The translations under genes and the position numbers were made by a program. DNA of 64,000 nucleotides from Notospermus geniculatus (taxonomy: Eukaryota; Nemertea; Pilidiophora; Heteronemertea; Lineidae), in the NCBI GenBank assembly GCA_002633025.1, contig NMRB01001308.1, positions 132,508-196,507 of the forward strand, read 5' to 3'. Below the pieces are notes generated by a model. That model had not been told where the DNA came from. It saw only the letters and a program-made list of their open reading frames with translations, and ran no database searches. This document shows positions 32,401 through 47,400 of this stretch, one piece after another. Within the stretch, counting starts at the first letter, position 1. Each line of letters opens with the position of its first letter.

Positions 32401-35400
32401 CTGATATCAACACTGCAAGCTGAACATAGTGATATTTGCCCAAGGTCCGTCAGCACGGGACCCCTCAGGCAACCACAACTAATCGCAAGAGGCCGGAACA
32501 AGGCGTCAAACCTCGGACGTCCTGCTCGCGGTAGTCAGTCCTTCAGCAGAGCAGCCGTCCTGAGAACCTCAGGTCATTTACGGTCGTACCCTCCCTCAAT
32601 GAACCATGCGCGAGAAGGGGAGCCGGTTGTGAAGATCCTGGGTGCGAGGATGCAGAGCAGCACTCGGTGTATTTACATCCAGCACCTTTCCCTCGGGCTT
32701 GATTCCATTAACAGGGCGTTCCGTAAAAGATGGCAAGAATTTGGCAGCAACCAATTGACGCCAAACCTTGACAAACCCAACACTCTTGCGATAACTCAAC
32801 GCCCACGAAGACTCTCATCTAAGACTCCATGTCAGCGATAGAGGAGCATGAACTGCGAACAGAATACATATAAACAGCTTTGCCAGCAATGATGATGGAT
32901 AACCATCTTTCTTGATTTCACATAAACAGGATCTATCGGCCATGATGTGGTCATATAAGAACTCGTCTATCATCATTTCGCGCTCATGAACAGCAATCAC
33001 GGCATCATACTTGGTGATGCTGATTTTAACGTATGTCTACTTGGTGCCGAGACAGGATGATGTGGGGGGGGGGGGGGCAAATCAGCATAAATCCAAAATG
33101 GCTGCCAATCTGACATCGGCTGTGAGCCATCAGAATGTCGATACGCCGTCAACTTCTCCGCTGAGAACAGGGTCTGTAGTTTACTCCTACCGATTGGAAG
33201 ATTTGGGCCGCTCGATCGCTAATCGGAACCAGACAAATTTCGCTCTGGGACGATTCTGGCATGCCTATGGATCAGCCGATTGATTTTCATTGTAAGTTGC
33301 CAGGGAAACGACACTGTGTTGTGGCTACCATCGAATGTGCCGAATCCAACGATTTTGAGAAGTTCCGTACGAAGATACAGCCGTAGAACATATAGATTCT
33401 GTTTAATAGATGGTGTAAAAAATGTTGAGAGCTGAACACCAAATACGGCTTCTGTAGACAACAGGGCAAATTTAATGTGCAGCAGAAGGAAAAAAAGAGC
33501 GCCCGGAGGAACCTATACGCTGCAAAAGAAAGCCGTCTTCATTATCAGATGAACAGCAGGTCCAACCGGCGATCGAACCCACAACCTCAGAGGTGACAGG
33601 CCCAGATGTTTCCACTGCGCCACTCTTCATCCAGTCTTAGACTTTGTTCAAGGAATAGTCAGGCTTTTTACGCCAAACAAGTCGTTTCAAAGGACCTATA
33701 CAACTACATTGTACCTTTCTAGCATACTTCCTCGCTAATATCAACGCTGCAAGCTGAACATCGTGATATTTGCCCAAGGTCCGTCAGCACGGGACCCCTC
33801 AGGCAACCACAACTAATCGCAACAGGCCGGAACAAGGCGTCGAACCTCGGACGTCCTGCTCGCGGTATAGCCAGTCCTTCAGCAGAGCAGCACTCGGTGT
33901 ATTTACATCCAACACCTTTCCCTCGGGCTCGGACGTCCTGCTCGCGGTATAGCCAGTCCTTCAGCAGAGCAGCACTCGGTGTATTTACATCCAACACCTT
34001 TCCCTCGGGCTTGGACGTCCTGCTCGCGGTAGCCAGTGCTTCAGCAGAGCAGCAGCACTCGGTGTATTTACATCCAACACCTTTCCCTCGGGCTTGGACG
34101 TCCTGCTCGCGGTAGCCAGTCCTTCAGCAGAGCAGCACCCGGTGTATTTACATCCAGCACCTTTCCCTCGGGCTTGATTCCATTAACAAGCCGTTCTGTA
34201 AAAGATGGCAAGAATTTGGCAGCAACCAATTGATGTCAAACCTTGACAAACCCAACACTCTCGCGATAACTCAACGCCCACGAAGACTCTCTCATCTAAG
34301 ACTCCATGTCAGCGCCAGAGGAGCATGAACTGCGAACAGAATACATAAACAGCTTTGCCAGCAATGATGATGGATAACCATCTTTCTTGATTTCACATAA
34401 ACAGGATCTATCGGCCATGATGTGGTCATATAAGAACTCGTCTATCATCATTTCGCGCTCATGAACAGCAATCATGGCATCATACTTGGTGATGCTGATT
34501 TAAACGTGTGTCTGATACTTGGTGCCGAGACAAGTATATAGGCTCTGAAGGGGGTCAGATGGAAGACCAGAAAATCGCTACTGCGGTGGTCAAAACACTA
34601 AAATTTTAGCACTTTTTCAAGGAAAAATGCCAAAATTTCAAGTGTCAAAAACCGTAAAAAAGTGCTAAAAAAATAGCAAAATCGTCACTACCACCGCAAA
34701 AAGCCCTTCACAGCTTCATCTGACCCCCTTCAGAGCCTATATACTGTAGATTCCCACTGAATNGTATGTCAAAAGGATACTTGCTCCCGATACTGCTTGA
34801 ACAAACGTGGCCGCCAGGTTGCCATTTTGAACGAGGCGGACAAAGCTCTTGCCCGATCAGTCCTGCAATGGCCTCGCAGGTGGGCCTTCTGGCTTGTTCG
34901 GGTTCACAACAGATTCTCTTGGAATGGAAGCTTTGAGCGCAAAATGTGTCTCATCGAGGTATACGAGGTTTTCACCATTCGTTTATGGCCCATCAGCTGT
35001 ACAGCGAGAGGTTTCCGTTCGTCATTCTACTCTGGCCCATAACCTGCACAAAAGGTTTCGGTCATTCTACTCTGGCCCATAACCTGCACAAAAGGTTTCG
35101 GTCATTCTACTCTGGCCCATAACCTGTATACAAAAGGTATTGCCCGTTCTATTCTGGCCCATAACCTGTACAAAAGGTTTCGCCGTCACTCCACTCTGGT
35201 CCATAACCTGTAAGCAGCTGTACCACCAACATGACGCCAATAGCTGCAGCAGACCCTCACTGAGATGACTTATTCACCTGCTATGCTGAGGTGAAACATG
35301 ACTGACTGCATATAGATTATTCATCTCTTTCATAATCGGCTTCGTCTAATACAACTATGAATTGATCACTTTGAGTGAGACTTCTCTCCCGATGGCCTGA

Positions 35401-38400
35401 TGGACATCCATAAATCGATCACGATTGATACATGGATGTTTGATACATTGTCGACTGTGTATTACTGAACGGGTTCTGATTGTAACCCGCTGAGGACGAA
35501 AAGCAATGGGGGAACCCGCACTAACGTTTTATCCCGACAGGGCGGCGCTGCGAACCGAAGACGTCAAAAACAGAGAAAAGCAACGCGACGTCGTCGCGTC
35601 ACGACGTCCTTGATGCAGTGCAACAAGGACCAGACGTCGAAAAAAGGTACAACCGCTCTCAGCGCCTCCCAGTGGCGGTAGTTCTGCAGGTTCCTCATTT
35701 GAGAAAAACGTTCTTTCTCCAACGCCATCAGTTGTGGGATGGAGCAGCTCGTTCAGCGCATCACTTGATCCTTTCAGACCAGACTCCTGCTGAGTAGTCC
35801 TTGAGTCCTGCACCTCTAACATACTCAGCTGGGATTTCACGACCTTCCTTCCTCATGGCGACAAAGGTTGCCGTCACAAACGAGAACTATACAAGCAGTC
35901 ATGTTTGAAGAAGCCTCATCGATTCCAGTCAAGGGGCTTCGGATTGAATTGCTGACAAGGCACCTCAGATATTGCCGACAAAGACTCAGCCGTCATAGGG
36001 TCGCCTGTCTCTCCAGTCACACATGTCAAATTCAAGCGAAACTCCATCAAATAGTGACATTTCTGTATCTGTTACATATAAAAACATTTCCTAGCATGAA
36101 TCCTGTGGCGCGTGTAGCAGAGATCGATGATATGTGATGTGATAGGAGAAATGATGAGAGATACACGCAATCTCCGTAGGATGTGCAGCGATCGATCTGC
36201 CCATCCGATATTCGTGCTAATGGTATTGATATGCTACTAGTATTTCTGTACCACAGTTGTTATCTACAGATACAGGTACATTGTGTTGACGTCAGTCGCT
36301 ATTCAACTCACCGTTAGCCAGAAACGGAAAAGTTAGCCATCCCCAATTAGCGGCTTACATCTACAGACACTTTTCCATTACCAAACCTAATCGTCTTCTC
36401 CTGGTTCATCTATCGACTTACGTAAGCTGCAAGTTTGGATAATAGAAAGTATATTGACCGCAGCTGACCATTACTCGAGCCAAATCACCAGTATCCCCCC
36501 GTGGGTCATCTGTTAACCCTCCCCTCCTAGCCATGGCTTTGACCTAATTGTCCATTATCCAATGCTGAGGACCAGTGTACAAACCACCTGCCGTTTGTCC
36601 ATAACTCGAACTTAAACTATGGTAAATTCCACTTGTAATTGGTTTAGGAATTGACGCACTTATCCATTACTCCACCCTTGGAGGAATTATACTGACAGTA
36701 TAATACTGTATATTATACTGTCAGTATAATTCCTCCAAGCTCAACCTTAATCAGTAACGAGGCAATATGCAATAGGTATATTGACTCCTCTTATCCATTA
36801 CGTGGGCCTGACCCGTCTTTATCCATTAGTCAACCTTAATCCGCCCATATCCTGACTGTAAAGGGGCAATACGCAATACATATTGACCCCTCTTATCCAT
36901 TACGTACAATGTAAGCCTACTCTCCCCTCTTATCCATTACTCAATATTAATCCGCCTCATTCCGCCTGTAAAGGGGCAATGTGCATTACGTATTAACCAC
37001 TCTTATCCATTACGTACCCTATTGACGCCTCTTATCCATTACTCAACCTTAATCCGCCTACATTCCGCCTTTAAAGGGAACTAGAAATTGACTTGCGAGT
37101 CAATTTGAAGACCGCCCTTGAAAATTCACTGATAACGACGGAGTTCACTGATGAATTTTGTATACCCGGATTGACCGCAGCTGACCATTACTCGAGCCAA
37201 ATCACCAGTATCCCCCCGTGGGTCATCTGTTAACCCTCCCCTCCTAGCCATGGCTTTGACCTTGTCCATTATCCAATGCTGATGACCAGTGTAGAAACCA
37301 CCTTTGCCGTTTGTCCATAACTCGAACTTAAGAACCATGGTCAATTCCATGCCTTGTAATTGGTTTAGGAATTGACGCACTTATCCATTACTCAACCTTA
37401 ATCAGTAAAGAGGCAATATTCAATAGGTATATTGACTCCTCTTATCCATTACGTGGGCCTGACCCGTCTTTATCCATTAGTCAACCTTAATCCGCCTACA
37501 TCCTGACTGTAAAGGGGCAATACGCAATACATATTGACCCCTCTTATCCATTACGTACATTGTAAGCCTATACTCTCCCCTCTTATCCATTACTCAATCT
37601 TAATCCGCCTCATTCCGCCTGTAAAGGGGCAATGTGCATTACGTATTAACCACTCTTATCCATTACGTACCCTGACGCCTCTTATCCATTACTCAACCTT
37701 AATCCGCCTACATTCCGCCTTTAAAGGGAAATATGCAATTCATTACGTAGCCCTATAGCCTATACACCGCCTGTGAAGGCGGATTGACCCTTCTATCCAT
37801 TATTCGGTCTTCATCAGCCTAAATTCTACCTTATAGTCTAGTCGAGTCTTGTGTAATGAGGAAACATAGCAACAATGATTAGGTTGGATGTGAGCCACAT
37901 CGGACGGTTCAAAGCCATTGGACGACGTAAAAGAATGGCTAAAACGTGACTGCAGTTGGAATGTTGGGAACCAACTCTGGAGGCCAGTGCAAGAAGGCAC
38001 GCGATATATCCGAAACTGAAGGAAAAACAGGACTGGTGTGGCCATCCGTTCATTATTTACCAGCAGAACTAATGGAATGCATCGAGAAAAAGTCTCGCAT
38101 CTTTCCACTGACACCTGATAACTTTAGAACAATCACCAGCTGGGTGAGATCTCGAATCTTAAAAAGACGGTTCACTGTTGCGTGGTACCTTTCGGTGTAA
38201 AAGAATCATTAAATTGCTGTGGAAATGTCAAGTCTTGAAGAAAAAATGACCGGTAAATGAGGTCGAAGTGGGTGTCGTTACATAAATGAAGATGAAGCGA
38301 AGGAGTTTTTTCCTGTGACAAACATCATTAGTGTTTCATGCACGCGAGGAGTTCGTCACTAAAAAATAGACAGAGTGAGTTGAGAGAGTTGCCCTGGAGC

Positions 38401-41400
38401 GCCTTAATTATCGGCACTTAGAATTGCTGTCGATGTGGAGCCCTGGTTGACATCAGGAAGAGGGCGGTGTTCTTAAAGCCCAATACATGTAGTATGCGTT
38501 AGGTTTTGTATCTCGCGGCGGCCGACGTAACCTTTGACCTAGGCAACATCGTATATGCATGCTCGACAAGACTGTTCAAATCTATCTATTTGAATGATCT
38601 AAGTTACCAATTAGGTATTGAGAGTGTTGCTACACACAAAAGAATGAGTTGAAGCATGTTACCTTACCTGATGAAGGGTTAGCCACGCTATAACAGCTCG
38701 TTGAACTTCTCAAGTGATGAAGGTATGGCGGCCATTTTTGTTTCGACATAGTATCAGTCCAGCCTCGCTGTTACCACTGGCCATATATAGGTTGGACAGG
38801 AGACCAGTCTTATCAAGTTGGGGAGGGAGAAAGAGTCACCTAATGAATACAGTCGGGCTTTAAAAGCCCTTGTATTCATCATCACTGCTTTTGTTGCGGG
38901 GAAAAGAATCACGTGTGGTCAGGTTGGCTGTATCTGGAGTTCAACATGGCGGAGGGTTGGTGTAGTGTTGGAGCACCGCATTAGCACAACCCACAACTCA
39001 CTCCCACTCCCATTCCCACACTCCCACATCCATTTTAAGACCTAATGCAATCTGTAATGGCTGTGGAAGAGACACCGTCCCGAGCCGTTGAGAAGGGCAG
39101 AGGTCCAACAGCATAAAAAGAAGTGCAAATTGATAACGTTTCATCGTAGCTTTGATAATATTTGCTGAATTTGCTGTTGTGTGGGCCCGTGTGTGGGATG
39201 GAGATATTGCACCTACGATCATAATGATCCGACTTTAAAGTTCATCAACAACTGAAGTGTGAACGCTAGCATTCCATTCCTTTCAACATTCCGTTTTTTT
39301 TCTCAGAATCTCAAAAATCGCTGATTATCTGCGAAATAAGATTCGGCAACAGTTGCAATGAAGTAAAACTGATGAAATTTTCTCGTAGAAGGAAAACCCC
39401 CGCCAGCAATGAGCAAGTAAAAGGATACCCGATCAACACAATCATCAAGGTTGTAACTCAGTTAAACCTTGGATCATTCAAACTAGCTTATCAACTCTGA
39501 TTCCTTCTCCATCACATAATATCCGAGTTTCATTCAAATGTCATGAACAGAAAACACGTCGACGGGATGTAATTTATAACCAAATGACATTTATCCGTCG
39601 CTGCAACATTAGTACTGCATATTCTAATGGATCGACTCGGTAATTTCTCTGCTCTCTTCATTTGCTGTGTTTGGTTAATACGTGTTTGCTGTAATCACTG
39701 TAAAAAGTGATCTCTGTTCATTTCCGTCTCGGCTGTTTCGCTGGGAAAGTGATTTCAGCAAAATCAACAAAGTCGTATGTTCCTTTTCGTGTTCCCACCA
39801 ACTCAAAATAAACTCCAGTCACAACAGTGCTCCCTGGTGTGTTTAATATACTGTCGTCTCACATCTGGAAGGTCACTTCATTAATCTTAAGCAATAACGC
39901 CCACTGCGAGTATAGAACTGATCAGTCGCCATCCCACGAATGTTATAAGACTCCAGCCGATTCACGTTCGAATCGGGGCCGTAGCCGACTGGATTGGTTT
40001 TTCTTCCAGACGCTTGCAAAAGAGTGACAGATCGTACTGTACCAAGCCTGATTATCGGCTCTCAATCGGCTGGTAATACGTAATCAATTAACCACAGTAG
40101 GTCATGGGACAATAAGTAGAATAGGCCTGGATCGTGAGACCTTGTTCAGATTCCTTCGGTTGAATCATACAATAGACGAAGCATTTCGGTTGAAAGTCAT
40201 CCGAATCATACAGAGTCACTGAATCATACAATAGACGAAGAATTTCGTTTGAAATCATCCGAATCATACAAAGTCACCTGAATCATACAATAGACGAAAA
40301 ATTTCGTTTGAAATCATCCGAATCATACAAAATCACCTGAATCATACAATAGACGAGGCATTTCGCCTTGAAGTCACCGAATCATACAAAGTCACCTGAA
40401 TCATACAATAGACGAGAAATTTCGTTTGAAGTCACCCGAATCATACACAAAGTCACCTGAATCATACAATAGACCAAGTATTTCGCTTGAAAGTCATCCG
40501 AATACCGACATCCCGCTCTGACCTGATGCCAACACGTGGGAGGAGTTGGCGACGCCGTTTCCTTTGATTTGTCGTCTAAATGGAGTCCGGATCATCAGGA
40601 ACGTGGTGAAACAAATTGCCTGTCAAAAGTGATCAGATGTCAGCTTGTATCTCGGTTCATGTGTCAGTGAATGGTGTAAATACATTGGATCCTTATCGGA
40701 ACAAGGGCTGAGACGGCCAGCCGTGATAACAACTGAGAGATCGGTCAATTGGCCCATAAAGTGATATCGATACAGCTGCTTCGACCTGCAGGCTGGTCAG
40801 ATTCGGAAGTTGTCAACTGGTTTATAGGGAACTATCAAAGGCATATTGCTAGCTTAGAGCGAGCACTGAAGTGAGGTGGAGGCTCGGGTGATGTAGCCAA
40901 GCCGGCGAGTAGGAGGCTGAGCATTCCTGCACTAGGTCATCCAAATGACTTTGGCTGGGTTCAGGGAGCGTCACAATCCGCACGTCCCGACGCCACTCAG
41001 CGCGAGCGCTGAGGCGGCCGTGATGTGGTGAGGGTAGAGGCTGTCGACCCTGACGCTGAAGCCAAAAGGGGACAAAATCGAAGGGTGAGCGTCCCTGCAG
41101 GTCATCCAAACGACTTTGGCTGCGGCCAGGGAGCGTCGGAATCCGCATGTCCCGAACGCCAATCATTTTGCTACCACTTTGTTGAACTGAGCCCTTAGGC
41201 CATCAACCTGCCGCCTGAGTGCACCAGACACGAACCCCATCACCGATTAATGATATGAATATCCCGAATTATATTTCATCTTACACACAAGGCTGTATGG
41301 TAGTGATTAATTAGCAAGATAGTCACGGACCAGGTCCATTGATCGAGCTCCCGATGGTTGATAAAGATAGAGGAGGACAAGAGCAGACGACCCGTAATCA

Positions 41401-44400
41401 TCATTAATATGAGGTGGGTTGGTGGCCTCTCTTACCACATCAAAGGAGCAGGTTGTTGACAACAGATCGCAAGCAGGCAATAGAAAAGCGATAAGAGAAC
41501 AGACAAGTCGAATGAGAAACCTGAGAACTATCGCCACTTGGAGGCGCTGTGAGCGGCTGTACCTCTTTTCTACGTTTCGTCCCTGTCCTCAGCGGACAGA
41601 GGTTCACTTTCATCCAGGCATTCTCAGTCTCATTCCCATCATCTACCGTTCCAAGTCCCCAATCTCGATCAAAACCTCGTCCCATCCTGGTTCCCATCCT
41701 CGATCCCAACCTCGTCCCCAACTTGGTCCCAAACCTTTATACCAACCTCGTGCCCAACCCGCATTTTATGACGGCTCCACTTTTCAGTAGGCCGGGAGAA
41801 TGGAAACTAGGTGGCGCTGTGAGGAGTTTGTCATCCAGTCTGGTTATGACGTCATCTCGCATAATATGATCGGACTTGTCCTCCATTCCTAACATCTGAA
41901 CCCAGCGACCAGTCGTGTTTTTTTGCACTGCGCCTCTGGCGGAATGTAATTGCAACAAAAAACCCCACTAGATTCGATGAATCCCAAGTATGCACACCGA
42001 TGGTCACTGTTCCACGTTAGACCCCTTGGCAAAATTCTTGTATATCATATTGCGGATGCCGCCCATCGTTTCCCCTGATGTGTTTTTTGTTCATTTTCTG
42101 GTGATGATGGTAACGTATCGAACGTCACATCCACCAGCACTCTATTATGATGAAAAAAACACATGTAAACAGTCTAATCCGTGATGTTATTGATTGCCCA
42201 AGTCCCAGGCTATCGGAAGTATAATATTTCAGTCAGCTGTACATCTCCGCCCGGCTTAGAGGAGTCGGTGGTAATGGATGAACATTGTGCTATTTGCTCC
42301 GAAAGATCCGATTGACCGGATTTGAAACGTTACTGTCTACCCCCGATGACCTACTCAAATCGAGCCGTCGTTCATAATCATGCCTGGAAACGAGGCTTGG
42401 CGTGCCCCGTCTGCCGAGAAAGGGCATGGCCGAATTTACGCGTGATTTCGGGCGAGATTTTGCTATGCCGGGAGGCGCGAGGTTTGTTCCAGTCTCCGCG
42501 AACTCTTCAGTCCCCAGAAGTTGTCCACTTATCTAATGGATCGACTCGGTAATTTCTCTGCTCTCTTCATTTGCTGTGTTTGGTTAATACGTGTTTGCTG
42601 TAATCACTGTAAAAAGTGATCTGTATTCATTTCCGTCTCGGCTGTTTCGCTGGGAAAGTGATTTCAGCAAAATCAACAAAGTCGTATGTTCCTTTTCGTG
42701 TTCCAACCAACAGATATCAAAACTAACTCCAGTCACAGTCCAGTCTTTTGGCTTTAATGTGAGTCTCCCCGACCATAATATACGTACATGTATATAGTTT
42801 GCTTTGCTCGCACCTCTCATTATGTATTCTTTTTTCTGGTCAAATAAATTTACATCATCATCATCATCACAACAGTGCTCCCCGGTGTGTTTACTGTCGT
42901 CTCACATCTGGAAGGTCAGTCAGTAACGCCCACTGCGAGTTGAACTGATCAGTCGCCATCCCACGAATGTTGTAAGACTCCAGCCGAATCACTCGAATCG
43001 GAGCCGTGGCCGACTGGATTGGCTTTTCTTCTATAGACGCTTCCAAAAGAGTGACAGATCGTACTGTACCAAGCCTGATTATCGACTCTCAATCAGCTGG
43101 TAATACGTAATCAATTAACCACAGTAGGTCATGGGACAATAAGTAGAATAGGCCTGGATCGTGAGACCTTGTTCACATTTCTTCGGTTGAATCATACAAT
43201 AGACGAAGCATTTCGGTTGAAAGTCATCCGAATCATACAGAGTCACTGAATCATACAATAGACGAAGAATTTCGTTTGAAGTCATCCGAATCATACAAAG
43301 TTTAGTCACCTGAATCATACAACAGACGAGGCATTTCGCCTTGAAGTCACCCGAATCATACAAAGTCACCTGAATCATACAATAGACGAGGAATTTCGTT
43401 TGAAGTCACCCGAATCATACAAGGTCACCCGAATCATACAATAGACGGCGCATTTCGCCTTGAAGTCACCCGAATCATACACAAAGTCACCTGAATCATA
43501 CAATAGACCAAGTATTTCGCTTGAAAGTCATCCGAAAACCGACATCCCGCCCTGACCTGATGCCAACACGTGGGAGGAATTGGCGACGCCGTTTCCTTTG
43601 ATTTGTCGTCTAAATGGAGTCCGGATCATCAGGAACGTGGTGAAACAAATTGCCTGTCAAAAGTGATCAGATGTCAGCTTGTATCTCGGTTCATGTGTCA
43701 GTGAATGGTGTAAATACATTGGATCCTTATCGGAACAAGGGCTGAGACAGCCAGCCGTGATAACAACTGAGAGATCGGTCAATTGCCCCATAAAGTGATA
43801 TCGATACAGCTGCTTCGACCTGCAGACTGGTCAGATTCGGAAGTTGTCAACTGGTTAGGAAACCATCAAAGGCATACTGCTAGCTTAGAGCGGGCACTGA
43901 AGTGAGGTGGAGGCTCGGGTGATGTAGCCAAGCCGGCGAATAGGAGGCTGAGCATTCCTGCACAAGGTCATCCGAATGACTTTGGCTGGGGTCAGGGAGC
44001 GTCACAATCCGCACGTCCTGAGGCGGGCCGTGATGTGGCGTGAGGGTAAGGGTATGAAGCCAAGGGGACGAAATCGGAGGATGAGCGTCCATGCAGGTCA
44101 TCCAAAGACCAGGGAGCGTCGGAATCCGCATGTCCCGAACGCCAATCATCGTTTTGCTAGCACTTTGTTGAACTGAGCCCTTAAGCGATCAACCTGCCGC
44201 CTCAGTGCACCAGACACGAACCCCATCACCGATTAATGATATGAATATCCTGAATTATATTTCATCTTACACACAAGGCTGTATGGTAGTGATTAATTAG
44301 CAAGATAGTCACGGACCAGGTCCATTGATCGAGCTCCCGATGGTTTATAAAGATAGAGAAGGACAAGAGCAGACGACCCGTAATCATCATTAATATGAGG

Positions 44401-47400
44401 TGGGTTGCTGGCCTCTCTTACCACATCAAAGGAGCAGGTTGTTGACAACAGATCGCAAGCAGGCAATAGAAAAGCGATAAGAGAACAGACAAGTCGAATG
44501 AGAAACTAGAGAACTATCGCCACTTGGAGGCGCTGTGAGCGGCGCGACCTCTTTTCCACGTTTCGTCCCTGTTGTCCTCAGCCCGGGTCCTCAGCGGACG
44601 GAGGTACACTTTCATCCAGGCATTCTCAGTCTCATTCCCATCGTCTACCGTTCCACGTCCTCGATCCCAACTTCGTCCCCAACTTGGTCCCAAACCCACA
44701 TTTTATGACGGCTCCACTTCTCGGTAGGCCGGAAGACTGGAGACAAGGTGGCGCTGTGAGGAGTTCGTCATCCAGGTTGCTACCGTATGCCACCAGTCTG
44801 GTTATGACGTCATCTCACATGTAATTGGACGGCCATTGCTCGTCGATCCTCCATAACATCTGAACCTAGCGACCAGTCGTGTTTTTTTGCACGGCGCCTC
44901 TGGCGGAATGTAATTGCAACAAAAAAAACACTAGATCGATGAATCCCAAGTATGCACACCGATGGTCACTGTTCCACGGTAGACCCCTTGGCAAAATTCT
45001 TGTATATAGATCATATTGCGGATGCCGCCCATCGTTTCCCGTGATGTGTTTTTTTGTTCATTTTCTGGTGATGATGGTAACGTATCGAACGTCACATCCA
45101 CCAGCACTCTATTATGTCGAGAAAAAAACACATGTAAACATTCTAATCCGTGATGTTATTGATTGCCCAAGTCCCAGGCTATCGGAAGTATAATATTTCA
45201 GTCAGCTGTACATCTCCGCCCGGCTTAAAGGAGTCGGTGGTGATGGATGAACATGGTGCTATTTGCTCCAAACGATCCGATTGACCGGATTTGAAACGAT
45301 ACTGTCTACTACCCCCGACGACCTACTCAAATCGAGCCGTCGTTCATAATCATGCCTGGAAACGAGGCTTGGCGTGCCCCGTCTGCCGAGAAAGGGCATG
45401 GCCGAATTTATGCGTGATTTCGGGCGAGATTTTGCTATGCCGGGAGGCGCGAGGTTTGTTCCAGTCTCCGCGAACTCTTCAGTCCCCAGAAGTTGTCCAC
45501 TTGAACATTTTCTGAAGACATCCGTTCCCATGATTTGAGCAATATGGCCGCTGGCGCATCCATTGACTGGGTTTATCACTCTCCTCATCACCAGAATGCA
45601 AAAGCTTTAAAAAAGGATAAACAATGATCGCATATAGGAATACATGTACCAACACGCCTTCGTTCAGGAAGAAAAACTGAAATGAACAGGTTGGTGTCGA
45701 AATGAGTTACTGATCAGTGGAATCGATTGGTTGTCTATAAATTCAACTTATCGATATCGAGGGGTCGGTCTTCCCGTGATGCCTTTGGGGACACCAGCTG
45801 ACGTTATCGCTGAGGATGGCATAAAGTGCGCGTACACGTGGGTTTCTTGTCGACGTTGGCCTAATGTTATCGTCATCAAATCGACTTGATATTTCACACA
45901 CATACGTACAGACGTATACTTTAACATATAAAAATGGTCTCACAACAATCAAAACTTCTCTTCATGGAAATAAACGGGTGACTTTGAGAGCAAAACTGCC
46001 CGATCAACAAAGCATATTCATATCCCATCCACAACCTGATCTGACACACAACCTTTTTGGGAGGCTGCAAAAACAATGTTATCGTCATCAAATCGACTTG
46101 ATATTTCACACACATACGTACAGACGTATACTTTAACATATAAAAATGGTCTCACAACAATCAAAACTTCTCTTCATGGAAATAAACGGGTGACTTTGAG
46201 AGCAAAACTGCCCGATCAACAAAGCATATTCATATCCCATCCACAACCTGATCTGACACACAACTTTTTTGGGAGGCTGCAAAAACAATGTTATCGTCAT
46301 CAAATCGACTTGATATTTCACACACATACGTACAGACGTATACTTTAACATATAAAAATGGTCTCACAACAATCAAAACTTCTCTTCATGGAAATAAACG
46401 GGTGACTTTGAGAGCAAAACTGCCCGATCAACAAAGCATATTCATATCCCATCCACAACCTGATCTGACACACAACTTTTTTGGGAGGCTGCAAAAACAA
46501 TGTTATCGTCATCAAATCGACTTGATATTTCACACACATACGTACAGACGTATACTTTAACATATAAAAATGGTCTCACAACAATCAAAACTTCTCTTCA
46601 TGGAAATAAACGGGTGACTTTGAGAGCAAAACTGCCCGATCAACAAAGCATATTCATATCCCATCCACAACCTGATCTGACACACAACTTTTTTGGGAGG
46701 CTGCAAAAACAATGTTATCGTCATCAAATCGACTTGATATTTCACACACATACGTACAGACGTATACTTTAACATATAAAAATGGTCTCACAACAATCAA
46801 AACTTCTCTTCATGGAAATAAACGGGTGACTTTGAGAGCAAAACTGCCCGATCAACAAAGCATATTCATATCCCATCCACAACCTGATCTGACACACAAC
46901 TTTTTTGGGAGGCTGCAAAAACAATGTTATCGTCATCAAATCGACTTGATATTTCACACACATACGTACAGACGTATACTTTAACATATAAAAATGGTCT
47001 CACAACAATCAAAACTTCTCTTCATGGAAATAAACGGGTGACTTTGAGAGCAAAACTGCCCGATCAACAAAGCATATTCATATCCCATCCACAACCTGAT
47101 CTGACACACAACTTTTTTGGGAGGCTGCAAAAACAATGTTATCGTCATCAAATCGACTTGATATTTCACACACATACGTACAGACGTATACTTTAACATA
47201 TAAAAATGGTCTCACAACAATCAAAACTTCTCTTCATGGAAATAAACGGGTGACTTTGAGAGCAAAACTGCCCGATCAACAAAGCATATTCATATCCCAT
47301 CCACAACCTGATCTGACACACAACTTTTTTGGGAGGCTGCAAAAACAATGTTATCGTCATCAAATCGACTTGATATTTCACACACATACGTACAGACGTA

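Larger units (their letters stand above)
42532..45502. repeat. Tandem duplication V, unit 2 (3.0 kb)
   Basis: Second copy of 39623-42531, with small indels and a retroposon tail insertion at 42738-42866 absent from unit 1. Confidence 0.92.

Noticed and set aside
31777-33283. 61-codon frame starting MAANLTSAV, present twice
   Set aside because: Both copies lie in tandem duplication III, with no splice sites or domain that would support a gene.
37126-37380. 84-codon minus-strand frame
   Set aside because: It lies across the duplicated, internally repetitive unit IV and has no recognisable domain or splice context.
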